From Proteobacteria bacterium ST_bin16 (lineage in GTDB: Bacteria; Pseudomonadota; Gammaproteobacteria; Burkholderiales; Nitrosomonadaceae), in NCBI GenBank assembly GCA_002083595.1, contig MSXT01000088.1:1-15366 (forward strand): DNA of 15,366 bases. The letters are read 5' to 3'. Both the position numbers and the translations under genes were made by a program. Of the stretch, positions 1-6,796 are shown one piece after another. Within the stretch, counting starts at the first letter, position 1; every line of letters begins with the position of its first letter. Below the pieces are notes generated by a model. The model did not search any database, was not told where the DNA came from, and saw nothing but the letters and a program-made list of their open reading frames with translations.

Positions 1-247
1 AACCGATTTTGCGGCGCATATAGGGGATGGCGGCCGGTTTAAGCTGGGCGATATTCTGCCCGCTGATCGTGATGGTGCCGGATGTTGGCCGTTCGATGGC
101 GGCGATAAGTTTTAATAACGTGCTTTTTCCCGCGCCCGAGTGACCGGTCAGGAATACCATTTCACCGGGCTCAACCGTAAGGTCAACGTTATTCAGCGCC
201 ACATACCCGTCGGGATAACGTTTCGAGACATTTTTGAAAGTGATCAT
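1..247 (-). CDS. ftsE: Cell division ATP-binding protein FtsE (partial, C-terminal part outside window)
   Basis: FtsE is the cytoplasmic ATPase of the FtsEX complex, which controls septal peptidoglycan hydrolysis at the division site. Only the first 82 residues are visible; the gene runs off the left edge of the window. The ATG at 247 opens a typical ABC ATPase N-terminus (MITFKNVSKRYPDG) followed by a perfect Walker A motif, GHSGAGKST, at residues 35-43. The LIAAIERPTSGTI stretch after it is characteristic of FtsE. The start lies 29 bases after the ftsY stop on the same strand, so the two are probably co-transcribed in the widespread ftsY-ftsE-ftsX order; ftsX would be expected next but is not in the window. 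The ribosome binding site is weak (AGGC-like). The signature motif, Walker B and H-loop cannot be checked. Confidence 0.93.
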   Translation of the reverse strand, partial: MITFKNVSKRYPDGYVALNNVDLTVEPGEMVFLTGHSGAGKSTLLKLIAAIERPTSGTITISGQNIAQLKPAAIPYMRRKIG

Positions 248-276
248 CGGCCTATGCCCTATGCTATCCGTAGTGT

Positions 277-1320
277 TTAATCAAACAGTGCATCAACAAA
301 CTGCCGGGCGTCAAACGGCCTTAAATCATCCACGCCTTCGCCGACGCCGATAAAACGCAAGGCCGGCGGATTGTCCGGGTACTGTCCGGCAATTGCCGCG
401 ACCACGCCGCCTTTGGCGGTGCCGTCCAGTTTGGTCAGGATCAGGCCGGTCACATCGAGCGCTTCGTCAAACGCCTTGACTTGCGTGATGGCATTTTGTC
501 CGGTATTGGCATCGAGCACCAGCAATACTTCGTGCGGTGCATCAGGCATCGCTTTGGCGACAACGCGTTTGACTTTTTTGATTTCCTCCATCAAATGCAA
601 TTGCGTGGTTAATCGTCCGGCGGTATCCGCCAGCACGATATCGATGCCGCGCGCTTTAGCTGAATTGACCGCGTCAAAAATCACCGCCGCCGGATCGCCT
701 TTTTTATCCGGATCGCTGTCCGGCGCGATCACGGTGACATTGTTACGTTCCCCCCAAGCGATCAATTGCTCGCGTGCAGCTGCACGGAAAGTATCGCCGG
801 CAGCCAGCAATACCGATTTTCCCTGGGTCTGGAAATACTTGGCCAGTTTGCCAATCGACGTGGTTTTGCCTACACCGTTGACGCCGGTGATCATGATGAC
901 GAATGGTTTATGTGTGGTAGTATCCAGTGATTGTGCCAGCGGTTCCAGCATGGCAATGAGCAATTCTTTCAGTGCTTCTTTGAGTTGTGCCGAGTCCGTC
1001 AGGGCATCGCGCTTGACCTGTTTGCGCAGATTCTCCAATAACTGCTGCGTTGCGCTGACGCCAATATCGGAGGTTAATAAAATGGTTTCCAGTTCCTCGT
1101 AAAGCGCCTCATCGATTTTGCCGCCACCGAATAAACTCGATAGCTGTTTGCCCAGATTCTGCCGAGTGCGTGCTAACCCTTGCTTAAGTTTTGCGGCGAA
1201 GCTTATCGATTCTTCCGGCTTGGACTCGGCTTCAGCTTCAGTTTGAACATCGGCATCGGGTGAGGCCGGTGTTTCAGCGGAGTCTGCGGGATTTTTTTTG
1301 GATTTAAAAAAACTAAACAT
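277..1320 (-). CDS. ftsY: Signal recognition particle receptor FtsY
   Basis: FtsY is the SRP-type GTPase that docks ribosome-nascent chain-SRP complexes at the inner membrane and hands them to SecYEG. The protein has 347 residues. An acidic, low-complexity A domain (about 1-40) begins with a short basic membrane-binding stretch (MFSFFKSKK); the four-helix N domain covers about 41-130 and the G domain about 135-347. GTPase motifs are all present: G1 GVNGVGKTT (146-154), DTFRAAA (176-182), G3 DTAGR (232-236), G4 TKLDG (296-300), and the closing loop GVGEGVDDLRPFD (325-337). The stretch after VIA, residues 200-212 (PDSDPDKKGDPAA), is about four residues longer than the matching part of E. coli FtsY as I remember it. 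The first codons hold runs of seven T and eight A. The gene heads the operon with ftsE and is divergent from the M16 peptidase gene. Confidence 0.97.
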   Translation of the reverse strand: MFSFFKSKKNPADSAETPASPDADVQTEAEAESKPEESISFAAKLKQGLARTRQNLGKQLSSLFGGGKIDEALYEELETILLTSDIGVSATQQLLENLRKQVKRDALTDSAQLKEALKELLIAMLEPLAQSLDTTTHKPFVIMITGVNGVGKTTSIGKLAKYFQTQGKSVLLAAGDTFRAAAREQLIAWGERNNVTVIAPDSDPDKKGDPAAVIFDAVNSAKARGIDIVLADTAGRLTTQLHLMEEIKKVKRVVAKAMPDAPHEVLLVLDANTGQNAITQVKAFDEALDVTGLILTKLDGTAKGGVVAAIAGQYPDNPPALRFIGVGEGVDDLRPFDARQFVDALFD

Positions 1321-1403
1321 TCTGGTAGGCTCTTCTACTGATAGACATTGGAAATTCTCAAAGCCTAATTTTATTCTGTTTACTCACATTTTGGTTGGTA
1401 AAA

Positions 1404-2804
1404 ATGAAACCTGATTATTGTTTTACTGTACATCGCTTTTTTTCTTTTTCCGGGTTATGCATCGCGATCCTGCTGATTTCATCCACAGCAGCTGCCAATC
1501 CGCATGAATTTTTACTCGATAATGGCCTGAGATTGATTGTTAAACAGGATCATCGCTCACCGGTGGTGGTCACGCAAGTCTGGTACAAAGCGGGTAGTAT
1601 CGATGAAGTAAACGGCGTCACCGGTGTAGCGCATGTGTTGGAACATATGATGTTCAAAGGAACAGAGAAAGTGCCGAATGGCAATTTTTCAAAGAAGATC
1701 GCCGCTGCGGGTGGACGGGAGAATGCCTTTACCAGTTACGATTACACCGCCTATTATCAGCAATTGCATAAGAATCACCTGCCCATGGCGATGGAACTGG
1801 AAGCGGACCGGATGCGCAATTTAATTCTGACCGAGGAGGAGTTTTCCAAAGAAATTAAAGTGGTGATGGAAGAGCGGCGGTTGCGTACGGAGGATCAGGC
1901 GCGTTCATTGCTGTATGAAAAAATGATGTCCGTTGCTTATCAAGCGCATCCGTACAAAAACCCGATTATCGGCTGGATGAACGATCTGGAAAATATGCGC
2001 GTGGAAGATGCGCGCGAATGGTATGACCGTTGGTATGCGCCTAATAATGCGATATTGATTGTAGTCGGTGATGTCGATGCCAATGAAGTATTCCGGCTGG
2101 CGCAAAAAAACTATGGCACGATTCCTAAGCATTCCTTGTTGCCACTCAATGCCCGCAAACCCCAGACTGAGCCGCCGCAAACAGGCACCAAGCGCATCAT
2201 CGTCAAGGCACCGGCGGAACTTCCTTATCTAATGATGGGGTATCACGCACCGGCGATTAGAAACGTAGTGGAAGATTGGGAGCCGTATGCGCTGGAAATA
2301 CTGGAAGGTGTTCTGGATGGCCATGCATCGGCCAGATTGAATAAAAATTTGGTGCGTGAAAGCCAGATTGCCAATTCGGCCAATGCGGGCTACAGTGCGA
2401 TGGCGCGCGGTCCAAGCATTTTCTTTCTGAGCGCGGTGCCGCGTGCCGGTAAAACGGTTGCCGAGCTGGAACAGGCTTTGCGCAAAGAAATCGAGAAAAT
2501 CACCAAAGATGGCGTCACTGAAGATGAATTGGCGCGCGTGAAGGCGCAAGTTGTTGCCGGTCATGTGTATCAGCGTGATTCCATTTTTTCCCAAGCCATG
2601 CAACTGGGGCGGTTGGAAAGCACCGGATTGTCCTACCGCGATATTGATGTCATTCTGGAAAAGCTGAAAGCTGTTACGGCTGCGCAAGTCCGCGACGTGG
2701 CGAAAAAGTATTTTAATGACGATAGCCTAACCGTGGCAGTCTTGGATCCGCAACCGCTGGAAAGAAGAGCGCCCGCGAAAGTACCTAGCGGTTTAAGACA
2801 TTAA
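1404..2804 (+). CDS. Secreted M16 family zinc metallopeptidase (insulinase/pitrilysin type)
   Basis: This is a 466-residue M16 peptidase, probably periplasmic, that would degrade peptides or unfolded segments in a closed chamber. An N-terminal signal peptide (hydrophobic stretch about 18-30, AAA|N cleavage near residue 31) precedes the M16 N-terminal domain. The inverted zinc motif HVLEH is at 77-81, and the downstream glutamate ligand is probably E156 or E157 in VVMEERR. The C-terminal inactive-type M16 domain spans about 200-385. The frame stays open to a TTG at 1395, but the ATG at 1404, with GGTTGG just upstream, gives a conventional signal peptide. In many betaproteobacteria such a gene is followed by a second M16 subunit lacking the zinc motif and then rsmD; here the next gene is unrelated and convergent, so the enzyme may act alone or with a partner encoded elsewhere. 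The substrate is unknown. Confidence 0.93.
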   Translation: MKPDYCFTVHRFFSFSGLCIAILLISSTAAANPHEFLLDNGLRLIVKQDHRSPVVVTQVWYKAGSIDEVNGVTGVAHVLEHMMFKGTEKVPNGNFSKKIAAAGGRENAFTSYDYTAYYQQLHKNHLPMAMELEADRMRNLILTEEEFSKEIKVVMEERRLRTEDQARSLLYEKMMSVAYQAHPYKNPIIGWMNDLENMRVEDAREWYDRWYAPNNAILIVVGDVDANEVFRLAQKNYGTIPKHSLLPLNARKPQTEPPQTGTKRIIVKAPAELPYLMMGYHAPAIRNVVEDWEPYALEILEGVLDGHASARLNKNLVRESQIANSANAGYSAMARGPSIFFLSAVPRAGKTVAELEQALRKEIEKITKDGVTEDELARVKAQVVAGHVYQRDSIFSQAMQLGRLESTGLSYRDIDVILEKLKAVTAAQVRDVAKKYFNDDSLTVAVLDPQPLERRAPAKVPSGLRH

Positions 2805-2826
2805 ATCAGTTGAATCCATTGAAACG

Positions 2827-2869
2827 CTGACAGTCGCATTGAATTGCTGAAAATTTGAGCGGCTGTCAG
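2827..2869. repeat. Inverted repeat between convergent genes (possible bidirectional terminator)
   Basis: Arms CTGACAGTCGC (2827-2837) and GCGGCTGTCAG (2859-2869) pair over 11 bases with one G-U wobble around a 21-base loop. The element lies in the 117-base gap between the convergent M16 peptidase and EF-hand genes, where transcription from both sides should end. No T-run follows on either strand, so it is not a classical intrinsic terminator. It could be a 3'-end stabiliser or a copy of a dispersed repeat. Confidence 0.4.
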
Positions 2870-2921
2870 GGTGAGGCGCTGAGGAATATTGATAAGCTTC
2901 TAAGCGCTGTTTGTTTCCAGC

Positions 2922-3305
2922 TCAATGACTATGAGCACTGTCTTTGGATTGCTCCGTGCTTCCATGTTTATGCATATGATCCATCATGCGGTGCATTTCC
3001 GATTGATCGATAACACCGTCTTTGTTGGCGTCTTTTTTATCAAACATGGTCTCATGGTGTTTCATAAACTCTTCCTTGCTGATTTTGCCATCTTTGTTCG
3101 TATCCACTGGCCCCATATGTTCACACTGATGGCCGTGCTCATCACCGGACTTTGCATCGCCATGGCTATGACCTGCGGCTTGTCCGCTTTGATGTTGGTG
3201 GCTGCTGCTTTGTGTGGCATCAGCGGCCAATACCGTGGTTGCATTGCCTGCGAGTAAAAAAACAGCTGCAACGGCGATAGAAACCAAATTTCTTTTGTGG
3301 CGCAT
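2922..3305 (-). CDS. Secreted histidine-rich protein with two EF-hands
   Basis: The 127-residue product has a signal peptide (MRHKRNLVSIAVAAVFLLAG..., predicted cleavage after VLA near residue 27), so it is exported to the periplasm or beyond. The mature part carries two canonical EF-hand loops: DTNKDGKISKEE at 68-79 and DANKDGVIDQSE at 92-103, with the right residues at loop positions 1, 3, 5, 6, 8 and 12. It also has 15 histidines in about 100 residues (HQH, HSH, HGHQCEH, HHETM, HRMMDHMHKH, HSH) and one cysteine. Calcium binding by the loops and transition-metal binding by the histidines are inferred; no enzyme motif is visible. The frame is open back to 3401, but the ATG at 3305 is chosen because AGGAGA (3312-3317) stands six bases before it and it begins a clean signal peptide. 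It lies downstream of orn on the same strand, with 135 bases between them that may hold its own promoter. Confidence 0.85.
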   Translation of the reverse strand: MRHKRNLVSIAVAAVFLLAGNATTVLAADATQSSSHQHQSGQAAGHSHGDAKSGDEHGHQCEHMGPVDTNKDGKISKEEFMKHHETMFDKKDANKDGVIDQSEMHRMMDHMHKHGSTEQSKDSAHSH

Positions 3306-3311
3306 CTTGTT

Positions 3312-3317
3312 TCTCCT
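3312..3317 (-). promoter_or_regulatory. Ribosome binding site deciding the EF-hand protein start
   Basis: AGGAGA on the minus strand, six bases upstream of the ATG at 3305. It is one of the best Shine-Dalgarno matches in the window and argues against the longer frame starting at 3401, whose extra 32 residues would bury the signal peptide. Confidence 0.8.
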
Positions 3318-3364
3318 AAATGAGATAGTCAATGAATGAAAGAGCAAAATTTTCTTTCGGTTTT

Positions 3365-3391
3365 TTAGAAACGGTTCTCCCCGTAAAGTTC
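3365..3391 (-). promoter_or_regulatory. Candidate sigma-E-like (ECF) promoter for the EF-hand gene
   Basis: On the minus strand, GAACTT (3386-3391) is followed after 16 bases by TCTAA (3365-3369). This resembles the E. coli RpoE pattern (GGAACTT, about 16 bases, TCTGA-like), which controls envelope-stress genes. Transcription would start about 50 bases before the ATG at 3305. A dyad, GGTTTTCC with GGAGAACC (3392-3399 and 3373-3380, one G-U pair, 11-base spacer), overlaps the -35 element and could be an operator or an RNA hairpin. This is one pattern match by eye; a sigma-70 promoter is not excluded. Confidence 0.33.
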
Positions 3392-3440
3392 GGAAAACCA
3401 TTTCAATATTATGTCATGTGATGCCGCGGAGAGCGTGAGG

Positions 3441-3986
3441 TCAGGTAACGATAAAATGCTCGCGGTAATACTTCAATTCGTTGATGGAATCATAAATATC
3501 CGATAGCGCTTCGTGCTTGCTGTCTTTGGAGAAACCTGACGCAATTTGCGGCTTCCAGCGTTTGGCGAGTTCTTTGAGCGTGCTGACATCGAGGTTACGG
3601 TAGTGAAAATAAGCTTCCAATTGCGGCATTGAGCGCACCATGAAGCGCCGGTCCTGGCAGATCGAATTGCCGCACATCGGCGATGCGCCGGTGGGTACAT
3701 GCAGTTTCAGGAATTCGATCAGTTGCGCTTCCACTTCCACTTCGTTTAAGCGCGACGCTTTCACCTTGCCGATCAGGCCGGATTTGGAATGTGTCGATTG
3801 ATTCCATTTATCCATACCGTTCAGCACTTCATCCGCCTGGTGTACGACCAGAACCGGACCTTCGGCGACAGTATTGAGTTGGGAATCGGTAATCACCAGA
3901 GCGACTTCAATGATGCGATCGGTATCCGGATTGAGTCCGGTCATTTCCATATCGACCCAGATGAGGTTATTGTTATCTTGTGCCAT
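3441..3986 (-). CDS. orn: Oligoribonuclease
   Basis: Orn is a 3'-5' exoribonuclease of the DEDDh family that degrades two- to five-base RNA fragments, including pGpG from cyclic-di-GMP turnover, completing RNA decay. With the start at 3986 the protein is 181 residues, the same length as E. coli Orn, and begins MAQDNNNLIWVDMEMTGL. Catalytic residues are D12 and E14 (ExoI), D112 (CGNSICQDRRF), H158 and D163 (KHEALSDI). The motifs LDVSTLKELAKRWKP and YYREHF near the C-terminus are diagnostic. The frame extends 15 codons upstream to an ATG at 4031, which has GGGGA very close before it, while the 3986 start has a poor ribosome binding site; family length favours 3986 but the longer form is possible. 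It is divergent from the M48 peptidase gene. Confidence 0.96.
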   Translation of the reverse strand: MAQDNNNLIWVDMEMTGLNPDTDRIIEVALVITDSQLNTVAEGPVLVVHQADEVLNGMDKWNQSTHSKSGLIGKVKASRLNEVEVEAQLIEFLKLHVPTGASPMCGNSICQDRRFMVRSMPQLEAYFHYRNLDVSTLKELAKRWKPQIASGFSKDSKHEALSDIYDSINELKYYREHFIVT

Positions 3987-4139
3987 AATTGTTTCGATTT
4001 TTTTTGAATGCAATGCGTTTAATTGTGTCATATCCCCATCAGTCCGTCACTTTTAAACAGACTGAGAATGCCCAGCTTATTTGGCAGTGATCATTGAATA
4101 TTGAATGAATTCAAACTTTAGCGCTTAAAACAAACCACT

Positions 4140-5396
4140 ATGCAAACATTTACTTTAGTTTTTCTATTCGCATTATTACTGACAACGCTGACCCAAATCT
4201 GGCTGGCGGCAAGACATACCGGCCATGTACGCACGCACAGGGACAAGGTGCCGGAAGAGTTTGCCAGTCAGATCAGTTTAAGCGATCACCAGAAGGCTGC
4301 TGATTACACCTGCGCCAAGACGCGCGCGGGTTATCCGGGCATATTGCTGCATGTTGTGCTGTTGCTGGTATTTACCCTGGGCGGCGGCTTAAATGCCTTG
4401 AGTGAATTCTGGGCGGGCTGGTTAAGCGATCCCGTGGCGCACGGCATGGCATTGATTATCAGCACATTCTTCATGATGAGCGTTGCTGACATTCCGTTGA
4501 ATTACTACCGCACTTTTGTGATCGAAGAGCAATATGGTTTCAATAAAATGACGCCAGGAATGTTCTTTACCGATCTGATTAAACAATCCGTATTGGGTTT
4601 GTTGCTGGGCGCGCCTTTGTTATTTTGCGTACTGTGGTTGATGGAGAAAATGGGCGAAAGCTGGTGGTTGTACGCATGGTTTGCCTGGATCGCTTTTAAT
4701 TTGTTCGTGCTGGCGATTTTTCCGACATGGATCGCGCCATTGTTTAATAAATTCACTCCGCTGGAGGATGCCACGCTGAAAACGCGCATCGAGCAATTGA
4801 TGAGCAAATGCGGTTTCAAAGCCAGCGGCTTGTTTGTCATGGACGGTTCGCGCCGCAGTAATCATGGCAACGCGTATTTCACCGGTTTCGGTAAAACCAA
4901 GCGCATCGTCTTTTTCGATACTTTGCTGGCGCGTCTGAACCCAAGCGAGATTGAAGCGGTATTAGCGCACGAACTGGGGCATTTCAAACATCGCCACGTG
5001 ATCAAGCGTATCGTAATTTCGTTTGCGATGAGTCTGGCGTTTCTCTGGATACTGGGCTTTCTGATGGGGCAAAGCTGGTTTTATGAGGGACTGGGTGTGA
5101 CGGTTGCAGCCGTGCCATCAACTGCGATGGCGTTGTTGCTGTTTTTCCTGGTGATGCCGGTGTTTACTTTCCTGCTGCATCCGATATCGAGCATTTACTC
5201 CCGTAAACACGAGTTTGAAGCGGATGCTTATGCCGCGCAAAATGCTTCGGCAGATGATCTGATTCACGCACTGGTGAAACTGTATCAGGATAATGCGGCC
5301 ACATTGACGCCGGATCCGCTGCATTCCGCATTTTATGATTCACACCCGCCTGCGGCTATTCGTGTGGCGCATTTACAAAGCCAGGGGCAAGCATGA
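4140..5396 (+). CDS. M48 family membrane zinc metallopeptidase (Ste24/CAAX protease type)
   Basis: This 418-residue integral membrane protease resembles the M48A (Ste24) group. Hydrophobic segments occur at about 3-22, 68-90, 101-118, 149-167, 176-196, 291-310 and 319-346, which suggests about seven membrane passes with a buried active site. The zinc motif HELGH is at 277-281 and the third ligand region is EFEAD at 358-362 (E358, with D362). The C-terminal DPLHSAFYDSHPPAAIRVAHL is typical of the family. Bacteria lack the prenylated substrates of yeast Ste24, so quality control of membrane proteins is a more likely role, but this is inference. The ATG at 4140 has no clear Shine-Dalgarno sequence. 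Its stop overlaps the ATG of the next gene by four bases, indicating translational coupling in an operon with the pterin dehydratase and rsgA. Confidence 0.94.
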   Translation: MQTFTLVFLFALLLTTLTQIWLAARHTGHVRTHRDKVPEEFASQISLSDHQKAADYTCAKTRAGYPGILLHVVLLLVFTLGGGLNALSEFWAGWLSDPVAHGMALIISTFFMMSVADIPLNYYRTFVIEEQYGFNKMTPGMFFTDLIKQSVLGLLLGAPLLFCVLWLMEKMGESWWLYAWFAWIAFNLFVLAIFPTWIAPLFNKFTPLEDATLKTRIEQLMSKCGFKASGLFVMDGSRRSNHGNAYFTGFGKTKRIVFFDTLLARLNPSEIEAVLAHELGHFKHRHVIKRIVISFAMSLAFLWILGFLMGQSWFYEGLGVTVAAVPSTAMALLLFFLVMPVFTFLLHPISSIYSRKHEFEADAYAAQNASADDLIHALVKLYQDNAATLTPDPLHSAFYDSHPPAAIRVAHLQSQGQA

Positions 5397-5734
5397 ATAA
5401 TAGCGTATGCGACTTAGCTTCCAAGCAATGCAAACCGTGCGAAGGCGGCGTACCGCCGCTGTCGGATGCGGAAGTTTCGGCTTTTTTGCGGCAAATTGGA
5501 GGATGGCAGTTGCAAGACAAACAGATCAGCAAAGCCTACGCGTTCAAGAATTACTACCAAACCATGGCGTTTGTGAATGCGGTAGCATGGATTTCGCATC
5601 GCGAAGATCATCATCCCGATATGCTGGTGGGCTACAATCAATGCGTGGTTACGTATACCACGCATGCGATCGGCGGCTTATCCGAGAATGATTTTATCTG
5701 TGCGGCGAAAATCGATAAGTTGTTCTCAATTTGA
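5393..5734 (+). CDS. 4a-hydroxytetrahydrobiopterin dehydratase (pterin-4a-carbinolamine dehydratase)
   Basis: The enzyme dehydrates 4a-hydroxytetrahydropterin to quinonoid dihydropterin, normally recycling the cofactor of aromatic amino acid hydroxylases. The 113-residue protein has the family signature EDHHPD at 71-76 and a third histidine, H91 (TTHAIGGLSENDF). The 18-residue spacing from H73 to H91 agrees with the catalytic histidines of the mammalian enzyme. The N-terminal stretch MNNSVCDLASKQCKPCEGGVPPLSDAEV, with three cysteines, is common in bacterial members. The start is fixed by the ATGA overlap with the M48 gene, and its stop overlaps the TTG start of rsgA. No aromatic hydroxylase gene is nearby, so its partner, or a general role in pterin repair, cannot be read from context. 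Confidence 0.94.
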   Translation: MNNSVCDLASKQCKPCEGGVPPLSDAEVSAFLRQIGGWQLQDKQISKAYAFKNYYQTMAFVNAVAWISHREDHHPDMLVGYNQCVVTYTTHAIGGLSENDFICAAKIDKLFSI

Positions 5735-6648
5735 GCGCTCGCTCCGGAAAAAACAAGCCACAAACGAAGTGTTTGACTGGACAAGTGGTTGCCGCATTCG
5801 GCAGACACTATTCGGTTGAAACAGCAATGGGAGAAACCATCTCTTGCGTCATGCGCGGCAAAAAAGGCGGGATTGCTTGCGGCGACCTTGTGGAATATCA
5901 GTTGACTACCGTTGGTCAAGGCGTAATTGAAACCGTACAGCAACGCACTTCATTGCTTTACCGGAGCGACGCGTTTAAGGAAAAAATCATCGCCGCCAAC
6001 GTCACGCAAATCATCATTGTAGTCGCGGCTACTCCCAGTTTCAGCGAGGAGCTGATCAACCGTTGCCTGGTTGCGGCAGAAAGCGAGAATATCAAGGTAT
6101 TGATCGTGCTGAATAAAGCTGATCTGATCGAACCGACTCAAACGGCGATGGAAACGCTCTCGCTGTATCAAAATCTTGGCTATGCCGTATTGCAATTAAG
6201 CGCAACACAGGATATTTCCGCGCTTCGGCCTTATTTGTCAGGTCACCTCAGTGTTTTAGCCGGGCAATCCGGCATGGGCAAATCCACATTGCTCAACGCA
6301 TTGATACCCGAAGCCAAGCGCGCTACTGCGGAAATCTCATTAGCGCTCGATTCCGGCACCCACACCACCACCCATTCGCAGCTTTATCGTCTCGATGATG
6401 ATAGCGCCATCATCGATTCGCCCGGTTTTCAGGAATTCGGCCTGAATCATATCAAAGAAGAAAATCTGGCATGGGGCTTCATGGAGTTTCATCCTTATAT
6501 CGGACGATGCAAATTCAATAATTGCCACCATACCCGGGAACCCGGCTGTGCTGTGTTATTGGCAGTACAACAAGGGAAAATTCATCCTAAGCGTTTAGCT
6601 TTTTATCAGAAACTATTGCGACACGATGAGTTTAGTGCAAGTATTTAA
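5731..6648 (+). CDS. rsgA: Small ribosomal subunit biogenesis GTPase RsgA
   Basis: RsgA is a circularly permuted GTPase that binds the decoding centre of the immature 30S subunit and tests its maturation. The 305-residue protein shows the permuted order: an OB-fold (about 15-75), then G4 NKAD (128-131), G1 GQSGMGKST (178-186), the switch histidines HTTTH (211-215) and G3 DSPG (229-232). The C-terminal zinc finger is C260, C265, H267, C273, with the 5-2-6 spacing known from E. coli RsgA. The start is TTG at 5731, overlapping the TGA of the preceding gene (TTGA). The next ATG, at 5827, would remove part of the OB-fold, so the TTG is preferred. Expression probably depends on translational coupling. 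RsgA was formerly called EngC or YjeQ. Confidence 0.96.
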   Translation: MSARSGKNKPQTKCLTGQVVAAFGRHYSVETAMGETISCVMRGKKGGIACGDLVEYQLTTVGQGVIETVQQRTSLLYRSDAFKEKIIAANVTQIIIVVAATPSFSEELINRCLVAAESENIKVLIVLNKADLIEPTQTAMETLSLYQNLGYAVLQLSATQDISALRPYLSGHLSVLAGQSGMGKSTLLNALIPEAKRATAEISLALDSGTHTTTHSQLYRLDDDSAIIDSPGFQEFGLNHIKEENLAWGFMEFHPYIGRCKFNNCHHTREPGCAVLLAVQQGKIHPKRLAFYQKLLRHDEFSASI

Positions 6649-6717
6649 CGATATGAGATGAATCTGGAACAAAAGTACTCAAATGCAACATCTGTTCAAT
6701 GTCTTATGATGTCAGTC

Positions 6718-6744
6718 TGCCGGGGATGAGCCATTTTACCGGCA
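6718..6744. repeat. Small inverted repeat between convergent rsgA and darP
   Basis: TGCCGG (6718-6723) pairs with CCGGCA (6739-6744) across 15 bases, and an outer GTCAG (6711-6715) pairs with CTGAC (6764-6768). The structure sits in the 148-base gap where rsgA and darP transcripts converge, so a 3'-end function is plausible. No T-run follows it, so it is a weak terminator candidate. Nothing else recognisable lies in the gap. Confidence 0.3.
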
Positions 6745-6796
6745 ATCCCGTATCTGACAGCATTGCTCGTAAAAATCCAGTAGTGGAGCAGCATTA

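Noticed and set aside
371..1102. Long plus-strand open frame (243 codons) opposite ftsY
   Set aside because: It lies entirely antisense to ftsY, which has all its motifs. The serine/alanine-rich translation is typical of a shadow of a GC-rich gene.
4094..4114. Repeated TTGAAT and dyad TTGAAT-GA-ATTCAA between orn and the M48 gene
   Set aside because: The arms are short and AT-rich, and no convincing -10 element stands at the right distance; too weak to call an operator or promoter.
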